DNA from: Desarmillaria ectypa
Taxonomy: Eukaryota > Basidiomycota > Agaricomycetes > Agaricales > Physalacriaceae
Assembly: GCA_030407005.1 (NCBI GenBank)
Contig: JAUDYN010000005.1
Span: 1,426,001 to 1,490,000, forward strand
Direction of reading: 5' to 3'
DNA length: 64,000 bases
The position numbers and the translations under genes are program-made. Below the pieces are notes generated by a model that saw nothing but the letters and a program-made list of their open reading frames with translations, had not been told where the DNA came from and ran no database searches. Positions 12,068 to 24,323 of this stretch are shown piece by piece. The first letter of the stretch is position 1. Each line of letters opens with the position of its first letter.

Positions 12068-14106
12068 ATGACTTCCTTCTTTCTTACGCTCCCGGAAGAT
12101 GTCTTATTAGCGATCTTCGCTCGACTTCCTGTGGAGGATTTGCTCTCTTTAATCCAGGTGCGTGGTTCTCCCCGGTAATGCGAAGATTTGTCATTAATAC
12201 TCAATGATCATGACACGCAGACATGTCGTGACCTCCACGCATTGGGCTCCACAGATTATGTTTGGCACCAAATAAAAGTCGATCTACCTTTGGATGTCCC
12301 TCCCGGCAAGGACATAAACTTAATTTCCGGTCCAGAGCTCCATCGAGCTTGGGTTCGAGGTTTGCGTCTTGAGCGCAACTGGCGCAGACATGCTTCGCGA
12401 CTTAGGAAGTTGTGCCGCATCATGCACGGTGGTATCGTCTTCCGAATACAATTTCTGGGATCCCAATGGTTAATTACCCTGTCTCGTGCTCCCACAAGCG
12501 CGTTATGCCTCTCTGTTTGGTATATTGGTGTACCAGACAGAGCAAGACGGTATCTTTCGATGGATGTGCCGTTCGCCACAACATTCGCTGCATCCATGCG
12601 GAATGACGGGTGTGATGCAATTGTTGCCGTCCTCATGGATGGTACTCGAACGACGTGAGGCGCTGATCGCTTTCATCTGTATTCTACTTATCAAGAAAAC
12701 AGCAAGGTCAAAGTATATTCCATCGCACTCGAGAGTAACGCGGATAGCGAACATTCGATGGCTCATTGCCCTCAACTTGTGAGTCAGATTTCGCAGGCCA
12801 AATCTGAGGGGACCCCGGGCGAAGTCCAGATACACGGGGACATCGTGGTTATTGCGATAGCATACTTCGAGAACATATTCAATCCGCCGACATACCGTTT
12901 CATTGTTCTCAGCATCAAAACCGGGCGCCAGACATCAATCAGCCCTAAGCTTCCAGAGGTGTGGTAACTCTCATTCCACGCTTCCCTGCGTAACTAATTT
13001 TTAAAAAGCATTTCAGCCATGTTCACTTTAGGCTCTTCCCGCGCCACATGGTGATCGCCGGGATAAAACTTCACGAGCGGTTCGTCGTCCGTTTCTATGA
13101 TTTATCTCCGGTGATAGCCAGACTGTCTGGTCTGTACCAAAGCACAAATCCTACGAATGATCTGGACACGTTCAGCCAGTATACTGCAGAATATGAAACA
13201 GACGATGTCCCAGCGGATTCAGACTATACACTTTCAGACGGATATCTGAGTCGGAATTCTCCATGCATGACAGCCTTATCTTTCCATGCTTCTGCAGGAT
13301 CATTGCATCGTCCAGGAACCGCATCTGTATTCTCCTTTCCTTCAGAAAAGGATGCAATGTGCCCCAGGTCGCACGGCGCCGTGCCTGTGCATATATTCCC
13401 CACGCCAGCTAGTGCTGTGTCTGACATTGTCTGCATCGGATCCAGTGGTCGACGAGCTGTATGGTTGGAACGTCGTTGGGACACCGATGTTTTCACGCTG
13501 ATGAAAGGCACCTTCTCTACGGAACAAAAAGGGCCAATAATTGTTGGAAAGCTGCTTCCTTCGCATCTGGTTTTGCCGTTTGAGGTCTTTGCATGCCAAT
13601 CCTTGGCTTTCGAGGAAAGTACAGGACGAGTTTGTCTCGGGCTCCACACAGGAGAGTTATACATTCTCTACTTGTAAGTGTATTTCATGCATCCCTCTCC
13701 GGTTGCATACTGACAGTCCCACTCAAAGCTAACACTTGGCGCCGAGTTCAGACACAAGTTTAGCGGACCGCAGCCCCGGCACAGCCACCTTTACCGTGCA
13801 CTGTCTTCTAACCTCGACCAGCAGGGCTGTATACGTTTAGACTCGCCGGTACAAATGACTGGGTCAAATCTTGGCAGAGAAACACGGTAGGGGTACAGCT
13901 CGGTACGATATGGCCAAGAGGTAGGTTTGCGGCCCCGGAGTTACAACCACGTTTACGACGACATCAAAATTGATTTTGAAACCATTGACGACTTTCAACA
14001 ACTCCGTCTAGATTCTGAAAGTATCAGACGTAGACTAAGCTGTGAGAACGTGATTGCTTTGCTCAAAAAAATTTTATCGAGATATGCACATCTGTTATGG
14101 GGATGA
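12068..14106 (+). CDS. F-box protein with propeller-like C-terminal region
   Basis: Predicted substrate adaptor of an SCF ubiquitin ligase. The first exon is almost exactly the F-box (LTLPEDVLLAIFARLPVEDL, then LLSLIQ, then TCRDLHALGSTDYVWHQI after the intron). The remainder resembles the long beta-strand-rich domains common in agaricomycete F-box proteins: GSQWLITLSRAPTSALCLSV, VKVYSIALES, HGDIVVIAIAYFENIF, RFIVLSIKTGRQTS, EESTGRVCLGLHTGELYIL. Exons by eye: 12068-12157, 12221-12641, 12696-12963, 13017-13673, then 13841-13920 (LAGTNDWVKSWQRNTVGVQL). The 3' end is uncertain. A coding-like stretch (HVYDDIKIDFETIDDFQQL, then RRRLSCENVIALLKKI) continues to a TGA at 14104-14106, but in another frame than the exon before it. 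So either an intron is missed or a frameshift is present. Confidence 0.75.
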
Positions 14107-14395
14107 CCTCTTTGCCTATACTTTTAAAACAGAGTCCTGCTGCAGTCGCGTCTCGCAGGGTCGCGATGAAGTTGGTCGTGTGAGAACTACAAACGATAGC
14201 GAGTGACTCATCCAGGGAAGATCTCAGATTTCAAGTCGCACGTGATGAGCTTGTCCCAATGAAATCGATCTTTTGAAGATCCATTTCTGTGTTCTGATTC
14301 TGCTGTATCCTTGTTCCTTTTCCTCCTGCTGGACGTTTTCTCGCGTGTTTCAAAGCTTGTCGCTAATTTACCGTTCTTGCTCTTTTGTTTTGGAC

Positions 14396-17300
14396 ATGGA
14401 GCAAGAAATCGACAGGGTCGTGCAAGCAATTACAGTCGCATCTGATCCTGCACAAACTCCGTTGCATCCAGAGGCTTTGGCCTATCTTTCTACTATCGAA
14501 CAAAACGCCACAGAGACATGGAGAATTGCCTTATCCCTATTTGTCGACGCCATTTCTGAAGGGGTTCGCAAATACCCACCGCAGTCTCGTTTCTTTGCTC
14601 TGCGTGTGTTGGATGCGTTCTTAGAGAGTCAGTGAGTAGAATATCTGCATATCTCCAGTGAACTTCCCTTCTTGGACTTTGCCAAACCACAAATTTCAGT
14701 GTTCAAAAGAGCCCAGCTCCGAACAGTGCCCTGGTGCTCTGAAGGACCTTACTTTGCTACATTGACCACTGTGTGGCTGATTGACTCATGGCTTCTTCCC
14801 AGTTTTGAACCCCTGGATCAGGAAACATTTCAGACATTGCAACAAACTCTGATATCTTACATACAATCCGAGTATGTCTATGGGTCGTCAGAATCCAGTG
14901 CTTCCTGTGCGTCGACGGTTTTCTTTTTTCTTTGCTCTGCTAAATTTTATGCAAGTCCTTCGCAACAAGTTTTCGCACACTTTGACGCTATTCTTTCTCT
15001 GCACTTATATGGAACAATGGCCAACATTTTTTGCCGATATATTCACTCTTATACGATCCTCGGAATCATCATCTTATAATCGACATATCTCACTCCTCTT
15101 CTTTCATATCGTACTAGAAATCTCGGGCGAGGTTGCAGATCAGATGATCAAAGCTGCCCGGCAATACACCTCCATACGAGCAACGCGGGACAGTCGCGTC
15201 AGAGATGCTGTAAGGGAGAGGGACGCGGTGAGAATTAATGAGGCAGTCTTGACCATCGTGGTTGAAGGATCAGAGAGGATGGCAAACATGCGCAAGGATC
15301 AAGGTTCTTCTGCAAACCGGGAACTAGATGAGGTTATTGAAGTTGTAGACTGGGGCATCAGAACATTCGGATCCTATGTGGGTGCGTGACAAACCATACT
15401 TTCACTTTTTACGATCTGAATTTTTGCATATGCAGGATGGATTGATATTAATCTGACAATCACACCAACTACTGTACCCCTTCTCTTTACACTGTTGGCC
15501 GATCCTTCGCTACCTATCCGACTAGCCACTTGTGTGGCATTATTACGCATTGTCGCCAAAGGGCTTAAAGAACCTGGCGACAAGCTTCAACTGATTAAAG
15601 TCCTCTCTTTGGGGCAGGTCATAGACGCTCTCGAAGCCAAGACTCGACAGCAACAACTAGAAAGAGGGTCGGAAACTGACGAGGGAGAAGAATCGTATCG
15701 GGAGTCTTTAGGAAAGCTATTCAACGTGTTTGGTTTAGAATTGACAAAATTAGAGGTGTGTTCAGTTCCAGTTTACTTCAACCGGTCAGTGTTCATCGTC
15801 ATAAATAGGATTGTCCCAACGGACAAGTGCGTTCTGAGGCTACCGGCTATCTCACTCAATGTCTACCAGTGCTACTTCGATTTATGGCGGATGAATATGA
15901 CGATACGTCCTCGACCGTATTTCCTCTCCTTCAGGCTATCCTTGCCAATGTATGAATGCTGCTTTTGCCCTTTCTACGAAATCATTGACGATTCTGTTAC
16001 AGTACAAGCGCAGTCGAAAGGTTTCTTCAGATCCTATCGATGAATCAAAACGTTCCTTCCTCTCGTCCCTCCTACAAGTCATATTGGCAAAGATGAAATG
16101 GGATTCTGAAACCGATCCTGATGATTTGGATGAAGATGACAATGCCGAGTTTGAGAAACTTCGCAGGGTATACATTTTGCTAACCATTATAACTGTCACT
16201 AACAAGGAGCTAGGAGCTCCGGAATTTCATGGACTCCGTGTTAATTATTGATCAGGACCTGGTTACTGACGCAGTGCGCACTTTGGCGATGAACACGATG
16301 TCAGCTTATCAAAATGGCGTATCCATGAAGTGGTACGAAGCCGAATTGGGCGTCTACATGGTATATATCTTCGGGGAGGTCAACAAAAGTAAGCCTTTTT
16401 GAATCACAAATGGCCAACAATGCTGAATAGCTGTAATGCAGGTGGAGGGAAAGGTCGTGCCGCCTTCTGCCATACTCCCTCTGTCATAGACAAGGAGAAA
16501 AGGAAAGGCACCAACTATTCGGAGTATGTTCTGACCACTCATGGAGAGTTATTATTGGCCCTGGTACAATCGGGATTGTCGAGTTACCCACATCGAACGG
16601 TAGCTCTGCAATTCTTCGAGACAGTAACTCGCTATACAGACTTCTTCAAAGTGCGAAAAGAGTGCATTATGCCAACCCTTGAGGCTATGGTCGATACACG
16701 GTGGGTCTGAGCAACATCGCCTGAGCCTTTGTTTAATCGCTATTCAGGGGGCTTCATAATCCCAATCAAGCATTTCGATCACGCCTCTTCTACCTATTCT
16801 CCCGATTCATCAAAGACAGCAAAAACGACATACCACCAGATATCTGTGTCACACTCACTCAAAGCATCCGGGACCTGCTCCCTATACAGATACACATTCC
16901 AGAACCTGATGATGTGGAAACGGATCTTTTGACTGATGCAGCAAAAGATCCTGCTTTCGATTCCCAACTCTTTCTCTACGAAACTGTCGGATCCCTTTGC
17001 TCGTTATCTGCCAAGAGTTCAGATCAACCTGCGGCACATTTGTTGTCATTCGTAAAGCCGCTCATGGACAACTTATCGGAGGGTCTTCGGGCTTGCGAAG
17101 GGACTCAGGACGTAGGGCCTATCGTCACCGTCCATCATATCATCATGGCCCTTGGTACTATTGCGAAAGGTTATCCCGACTATCCCTCCCCAACCCCTCC
17201 CGGGTATGTTTTACCATCATTGGATGTTTTCGCGCAAGTAGCACAAGCCATCCTTGTATGCTTGGAAAACATGAACGTCTTTAGCATTGTTCGCGATGCG

Positions 17301-18334
17301 GTTGGTAGTTTATATGTCATTTTAAGGCACTTACTCAACTGTTGAACAGACGCGCTTTGCTTTCGCTCGGATTTTAGCGGCCGCTGGACCTAGTGTGACA
17401 CATTACATCCCTGCTCTTATGGGCAATCTACTCGTCCATTTCCAACCAACAGAACTAGTTGATTTCGTGAACTTCATCGGCTTGTTGATTTACAAGCTTC
17501 AGGTTCGTCGTCTCTTACATTACCGACATCTAGTGGCCTCATGTATAAAACCTTGATTCAGAATGATATGTTTGCTGTGCTCGATGAGCTCATCGGCCCG
17601 CTCAGTGGGCACATTAGTAATATATTGAGACAGCCTATAAGTGATCCGGATGATCAGCGAGCACACCTGGAAACTAAGAAGGCATATCTGGCTCTACTCA
17701 ATAGCGTCGTCTCGTCGAAGCTGCAGAGAGTCCTTTTATCAGAACGTGAGCACATCATGTGATAAGAAACTGTTACTCTTGCTCATTATCCATTTTCTCA
17801 GGGAACAATCCTACGTTCGAGCCATTGATGCAATCCATGATTAGCATTGCTGAAGATGCATCGGACCCTCCTAGCCAGAAGTCTGCCTTTAATTTTCTAA
17901 GTCGTTGTGTGACAATCTGGGCCGCCCCTCCTCAGGCAGCTACGATCGGCAATGAACCCGCAGAATCCTTGCCTGGGTTCGAAAGATTTGTGTATGAAAG
18001 GCTTGTCCCGACTGCCTTCCGCGTACCTGCTGCACCAGATCTGAACGTTAAGGATGGTCAAGTTACGCTGGTACGTCTTCGTGGGTTCGCTTCTTGATAA
18101 CACCGTTTTCAAATTTGTCACCAGGTCTTGCAAGAAGTTGCCAACTTCCTGCATACTGTCACTAGAACACGCGGATCAGAGGCTTACGATTACCTCTTGA
18201 CCGTCTTCTTCCCTTCACAAAATTGGCCATCAGAGACAGCTCTTGACTTCACTACCAAATTGCGAGACCTTGATGCAAAAGGTTTCCGAAAATACTTTAC
18301 AGATTTTGTTCGTTCGTCACGTTCAAACTCATAG
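14396..18334 (+). CDS. LOS1: tRNA exportin (exportin-T / Los1 family)
   Basis: Karyopherin-beta family exporter that carries mature tRNA with Ran-GTP from nucleus to cytoplasm. The ATG at 14396 gives MEQEIDRVVQAITVASDPAQ, an importin-beta-like N-terminal HEAT repeat. The rest is helical throughout, for example YLSTIEQNATETWRIALSLF, RVLDAFLESQ, FARILAAAGPSVTHYIPALM, ELVDFVNFIGLLIYKLQ and, near the end, EVANFLHTVTRTRGSEAYDY and DAKGFRKYFTDFVRSSRSNS. The stop is TAG 18332-18334. At least eleven short introns interrupt it. The predicted length of about 1,050 residues fits the family. The Xpo1-like segment is placed at LITYIQSEYVYGSSE..VFFFLCSAKF by position only. No odd features were seen. A different karyopherin is possible but less likely. 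Confidence 0.85.
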
Positions 18335-18709
18335 CACTTGGTTAGATTTGTATTCTTACTGCCCTACTCTTTCTTTTGCTTTCCATTAATTCGTCTTGCA
18401 CTGCCTACTATTATGTTACCGATACAAAGCTCCCACACGTATTGTGCCATTATTCATATTCATGCTTTACATATGTACTGTTTGCATGCGCATTAAACAT
18501 TATCATGTTCCCGGGAAAGATCGCAGTAGTTCAGAACTGAGATTTCGGCGAAGTTCTTTGCTAGTCCGAAGTGGCCGATATCGTTGCGTCAATTCGGGTA
18601 TGTATATCGATCGGTACCGAATTTGGTAACTTGGGAAATAACAGCCTTCACGCATGGTCACCACTGGTAGTCGCTGAGCATTTCTGTGAAGCCACTCCTG
18701 CTTTCTGCT
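18335..18709. other. Intergenic: exportin 3' end and cullin promoter
   Basis: About 375 bases between two plus-strand genes. It contains the exportin 3' untranslated region (T-rich near 18340-18400) and the promoter of cullin-3. No coding frame is supported. Confidence 0.5.
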
Positions 18710-21621
18710 ATGGCGACAGGTGCGTATTCAATGCTATCTGGCATCCTGTGTATTGATGGCTTGCAGCACGGCGAGGAAGAGTCAGGATTGTACGTGTTCC
18801 TTTGCTTGTGGTCAAAAAACAATCTAAGCCATTCTTTCCCCTCAAAGGTAGCGCCACGTAGGGTATATTCATCCATCGACTCATGATACAACTCAGCTGA
18901 TTCTTTCTCAGCATGGCCCAGAGTTTTCTGCGCAGCAGACATGGTCAGAATTGTCTAAGAACATCAAGGAGATTCAGAACCACAATGCCTCCAACCTTTC
19001 ATTCGAGGAGAACCACCGTTTCGCGTACAATATGGTTCTATACCGACAGGGAGAAATGCTATACAAAGGCGTCAAGTCTCTCATATCAGAGAACCTGGAG
19101 TCTCTTTCAAGAGAGCAGGTTGTGCCAGTCTTTCCTTCGGGCGCGAGCCAGGAACCGCTGCAAAAGAGTAATGAGGCTGAAATGCTCTTGAAAGCATTGA
19201 AGAGCATATGGGATGACCATCTAGGCAATATGTCAAAATTGGGGCAGATTCTGAAGTATATGGTAAGCCATCATCACGGTCAGCGTTGATCTTTACTTCA
19301 CAGACATCGCAGGATCGTGTGTACACCAAAGCAGCCGAGGTACCAGAAACTTGGGAAACCGGTCTCACGTTGTTCTTAGAACATATCTTTCACCCACCGA
19401 TAAAAGAGCATGTCGTAACAGCGATATTGACACAAGTCGAATTCGAGCGCGAGGGATACACTATCAATCGTTCTGCCGTCAAGGGCTGTGTCGATGTCTT
19501 CCTCACTTTGCAGACTTCTGCGGGTGGCCCCACCGTATACAAGGAGGATCTCGAGCCTGTTATTTTGAAGGAGAGCCGTTTGTTCTATGAGGCTGAGGGG
19601 AAAAGGTTACTTGTTTCATGTGATGCTCCCGAGTATCTGCGTCGCGTGTGTCTCGTTTTCTTGTCTCGTTAATTGCTCTATCACTCAGCTTCCTCAAGGT
19701 AGAAAGTGCCTTTCGGGCAGAGGAGTCCCGTGCACATCACTATCTGTCGTCACAAACTGCCTCACCCTTACGCCAAATACTTCAGGACCGCCTCTTGACA
19801 GCACATCTTGACCATGTCATATCCATGGAGAACTCCGGTTTGGATGTCATGATCGATACAGACAAGATAGAAGATATCGCAAGGCTGTACCGGCTATACT
19901 CCATGGTCCCTACGGGAATGACTTGTCTGAAGCGCGCTCTCAAAGACTCTATTTCCCGACGTGGGCGCGATATCAATCAGTCTTCATTGAGTGCCGATTG
20001 GGATGAACCTGACGACGCCCAAGAAGATAATGCTAACGCGAAGGGGAAAGGAAAATCCAACCCCAATGCTTCAGGCGTACGGACATTAAGTCTCGCTCTC
20101 AAATGGGTTCAGGATGTACTTGATCTTAAAGACAAGTTCGATATTGTGTGGAAGCGCGCATTCGGCAGTGACAGGGATCTTGAGAGCGCACTGAACGAGG
20201 TAGCCTCATTTAGATCTAATTTCTATATCCACTGATTTTTGGGTTCAGGCTTTTGGATCCTTCGTGAATGTTAACGGCAGATGCTCGGAGTTTATTTCGC
20301 TCTTCATTGACGATCATCTAAGGAGGGGGCTGAAAGGGGTGATGCAACTGCTCTTACTATTGACAATGGCTGAAGTTCTTTCCAGAAAACCGATACAGAA
20401 GTGGATTTGGTCCTGGATAAGACCATCACTGTGTTCCGATTCCTTGGCGAGAAAGATGTGTTTGAGAGATATTACAAGGGTCATCTTGCCAAACGGCTCC
20501 TTCTCAAACGGTCCGTCTCGGATGATGCCGAACGTGGGATGCTAGCAAAGCTGAAAGTTGAATGCGGCTATCAGTTCACGCAGAAACTCGAGGGCATGTT
20601 CAACGACATGAAGGTGTCGGTTGACACTATGAACGAATTCAAGAATTATCTACAGAAACCCGGAATTTCCGTGTGTAACATTGCAATGTTTTGGCAACCT
20701 CCATATCTCATTTTGCCCTCAGAGTCCCAGCATCGAGTTATCTGTTATTGTGATGACTGCGACGTTTTGGCCAATGTCCCATTCCAGTTCGCCTTGTACG
20801 ATATCGCCACAAATGAACAAAACATGCAAACAATTCGAGCAGTTTTATCTGTCGCGGCATTCTGGCAGACAGTTGACATGGCAGTACTCCCTCGGTAACG
20901 CCGATGTACGGGTCAAGTTCAAGCAACGGAAACACGACCTCAACGTTTCGACATTTGCCCTGGTTATCCTGCTTCTCTTTGAAGACATAAAAGACGATGA
21001 TTTTCTTTCTTACAAGGTATGAACCTCAACTCATCTTCTAGGACTCAGGTCATGGACCTCCAACAGGAAATTCAAGAGTTGACGTCAATAGATCACACTG
21101 ATCTCAAGCGTCACTTGCAGTCTTTGGCTTGTGCCAAGTTCAAGATCTTGAAGAAACATCCACCAGGTCGCGACGTTGACCCGTCCGACTCTTTCTGTTT
21201 CAATTCGGATTTCACGTGTCAGCTTCAAAAGATCAAAATCAGCACCGTCTCTTCAAAGGTAGAAACCTCGAGTGAGAGGAAAGAAACGCGAGATCGAATC
21301 GATGAAGAGCGACGTCATCAGACTGAGGTATGTGCATAACACTGGCCGACTTTCTGTACTGATATTCTCTCAAGGCGTGCATCGTGCGGGTGATGAAACT
21401 GCGTAAACACATGACACACAACGAACTTGTCAATGAGGTGACACCGCTCCTGGCTGGCCGATTCCAACCCAATCCCTTGGATATCAAAAAACGGATTGAG
21501 GGTTTGATCGAGGTGAGGACTAGTTTCCATTTTGTAGCCTGTCGTGGGTGACTGACTCTTCATTCAGCGAGAGTATCTGGAGCGATGCGAGGATCGTAGA
21601 TCCTACAATTACCTGGCATAA
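18710..21621 (+). CDS. CUL3: Cullin-3, scaffold of BTB-type ubiquitin ligases
   Basis: Scaffold of CRL3 ubiquitin ligases; it binds BTB adaptors through its N-terminus and the RING protein Rbx1 through its C-terminus. Blocks match cullin-3: [93 protein letters not shown] and [20 protein letters not shown]. The winged-helix end has the NEDD8-acceptor region [20 protein letters not shown] and the typical terminus [11 protein letters not shown] (stop 21619-21621). The N-terminus is made from three micro-exons: 18710-18719, 18767-18789 and 18848-18862. Together they code [16 protein letters not shown] before the main exon at 18912, and all phases agree. At least ten introns are present. CUL3 over CUL1 or CUL4 is supported by the [11 protein letters not shown] and YNYLA ends. 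Confidence 0.95.
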
Positions 21622-21877
21622 ATCATACCCCCTGCCAACACTGTATCTCAAACCTTTACTGTATCACTTGTTTTTCAAACGTGCGGTCGCTGACCTGACC
21701 TTTCCCCGTGTCTAATCTGTGTTCTCAATTGGAAAGAGAAACTTTATATACACGAGTATATATCGGACCCAAGAGTAGAAGATGTCTACGGCAAGGCAAC
21801 GTCCAATACCCTAGTACAGAAAAAATGGTAACAAGCGAGTCTCATACACATGTCGCTATCCTATCCTAACGCTCCGC

Positions 21878-22652
21878 TCACGCAGTACGGCTGGGAAGAG
21901 TCACAAAGCCTGCAGCACTCTGTGCTGCTGTTAAAGCACTCTGCACAGAAGAGGGCGAAGTACTGTCGTTCCAGTTCGATCCTGCCGCCACCACTGTGTT
22001 ATTGCCTACATCACGACCTAATGTACTGGCTCAGACACTCGGTTTTGAACAGGTGAAAACAGAACAGTACCTGAGAAACCAAGGTCGGACGAAGTGAGCG
22101 AGCCGTCTTCATTGACCAACTGGGAAATCTTGCTAGCGATGTTGCTATCAAATCCAACCTGTCGGCCTGATTGGCGGAGCAAGTCGCTGCTGAAGCTGCT
22201 AATACCAGAGGAGAACTGTTCAAGGACGATCGTCTGAACCTCTACTTCGCAGATCTGTTCCGTGATGATCCTGGTCCGAATAAAAGTTGAATGAATCGAT
22301 AGGGGATATGTCGTAGCTAACCTCTTTGCCATCTCCTGAAGGATAACTAATTTTTGTTGGATGACTTCAACCTGTCGGATTTGACAGACAGTCTGTTGCT
22401 CCTGGACTACGATGACTTGAGCACTCTTAGAGCCATCAAAGTTATCGACACCACTGAAGTTATCGAACCCGCTCAAGGACTGGAAACCGCCCCAGTTACT
22501 CAATGAGACGTCGTTGCGACCTAGAAATATTTCATAAGGATCAGGGTAGCTGAGAGAGTTCAGAACCTACGAGTCTCACGTCGCTGCCACAAGGGACTAC
22601 CGAGGACAACAGACGCCAAAGTTAAAAAAAAAAGAATGGAGGCGGAAAACAT
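21878..22652 (-). CDS. Small secreted protein, uncharacterised
   Basis: The ATG at 22652 begins a clear signal peptide (MFSASILFFLTLASVVLGSP), followed by WQRRETRRNDVSLSNWGGFQ across the first intron. The mature part has FDNFSGVDNFDGSKSAQVI, then a long amphipathic region rich in Gln, Val and Ile (EQQTVCQIRQVEVIQQKLVI, IITEQICEVEVQTIVLEQF) with two Cys. A second intron (gtactgtt..acattag) joins FSG to RDVGNNTVVAAGSNWNDSTS. The end is ALTAAQSAAGFVTLPSRTA with TGA at 21878-21880. There is no enzyme motif. The arginine pair after the signal peptide could be a processing site. The protein may be a wall- or matrix-associated structural protein, or an effector-like secreted protein; both are inference. 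Confidence 0.75.
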
Positions 22653-24323
22653 AGTAATGATGATGAAGTGGATGGAAAACAATGGACGTGCTACCTACAT
22701 GCCGCCAATGATTAAGGGTTTTGCTCTGCAGTGAAATTTGACTTACCTAGAGCAATCAGGAAGCCGACCGGGGCAAAAAGAGAGAATGCGAATGAACGAA
22801 AGGACAGAAAGAGAGAGAAGTATTTCTAAAAGGCAACCAGGCCAAAGGAAAGCGACGCTGGACCGGGACGAAGGAGCGTGTCATCATCGCTTGTCTCTCA
22901 CCACCTTAAATACCAAAGGCGAGAATGGATAGGCCTTCTAATTTTCTTGGCACTAAATATAATTGTATCCATAGCGATCACAATTTATACACAAGTTCGA
23001 ACCCGCCAACCCCGCTGGAAGATGGAAGGAAGGAGGTTCCGTTGATCCCTCCTTAACAACCGACCGGGTGATGTACCATGTATCTGGGACGTGGGTCCCG
23101 AGGCATTGCACGACCTTGGGAACATTAACGCGTAGAAAGCACTTACTGAGCTTTCATTAGGCTACCTAGAACAGTGACAATACAATCCCCAATGTCGAGA
23201 GTCGAAAACAAACCGCACACCTACTTGATGCCACTAATTCATTTTCACAACTACGCTACGATATTCGCGGCGTTCTCGGGCAGAGAGCGGGAGCATTAAC
23301 TGCAAACCTAGATACAACGCCGGAAGAAAGCAAACTTTCCCAACCTCGGAACGAGAGCCAAGATATAGGATGTTCTGTTACTCACTCGGGTTCGACGATT
23401 TACTGAGTTACTTAGCAACTGGCTCGAATGGTATCTCGGAGATGGTTGATCAAGGTAGCATACCATCTGGTTCGGCTCAACGCTCAAAGTATCTGGTGAT
23501 TGAGCATAGGATGAAACGTACCTACAACAAAATGTTCGTTCACTTGATATTTATTGTAACGATTAGTTACCGACCTCCTTTTTTCGTATGGAACAGGGGC
23601 ACTTTATGCCTGGACTCTTCCCCTATCCGTAGTAACCTCCTCTGTGTTCGTCTCTAACATTTACTACTATCTTTCGGGATTCCTTTCTATTCCTTTCCTT
23701 ATCTTAACATTACATGTGATTATCTTATGATTATATAGTACAGTAACTAGTGAGTAGATACCCTTGACAATTAGAAGAACCCATCTTAGTTCTCTCTGTG
23801 TGAACTCAGAATATAAACCTCGAAAGTCCTGATATCTCTGCTTATCTTATCTGTCGTGTCACGATTGACGTATTACTCATCACGCCAACCTTACGTTTAT
23901 CTCCTGGTCGCATGAGTTTCATGGATACTTTTTCACGTGTTTCCCATTGGAGCTCAATTTAAGGTCTGTTTGCTGTTACTGGCATCCGTCGCGTGTACTC
24001 ACGAAAAAGTTTCTCATACGCAGTGGGGATACAAGCTGTTTACTCGGAGTTGTGAACCTGGGTTTGACAGGGGCACTGAATGGACAGGAAAGAACATAAC
24101 ATACTCTATCTTCTCTGGACGCGATAACTTTTCTTATCCTCAGTGGAGACTCTGACATTGTATCACCCTTACCAACATGGTTTTATTTCTGCATTTTGCT
24201 TCTATGGTGTCAATGATAAAAACGACATAAGCTTTGGCTGCTGGAGATGTTAACCGAGGTGGTATCAATAAGTATAATAAATTGCAGTGTTAGGAATACA
24301 ATGCCGGATGTCTATAGTGCGCT
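22653..24323. other. 1.7-kb intergenic region
   Basis: No gene is supported. It includes the promoter of the secreted-protein gene (with an A-run near 22625 just inside that gene's 5' end), AT-rich stretches near 23640-23900, and the 3' flank of the DnaJ gene. The short open frames lack family-like content, good start contexts and plausible splice partners. Confidence 0.5.

Noticed and set aside
22985..23012. AGTTCGAACCC, resembling a tRNA T-loop
   Set aside because: The stem bases do not pair and no tRNA body is found upstream.
23380..23420. GGGTTCGA, resembling a tRNA T-loop
   Set aside because: The flanks do not form a T stem, and no acceptor or anticodon arm is present.
23370..23657. 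Plus-strand open frame of 95 codons in the 22.6-24.3 kb gap
   Set aside because: No conserved features or splice partners; consistent with chance.
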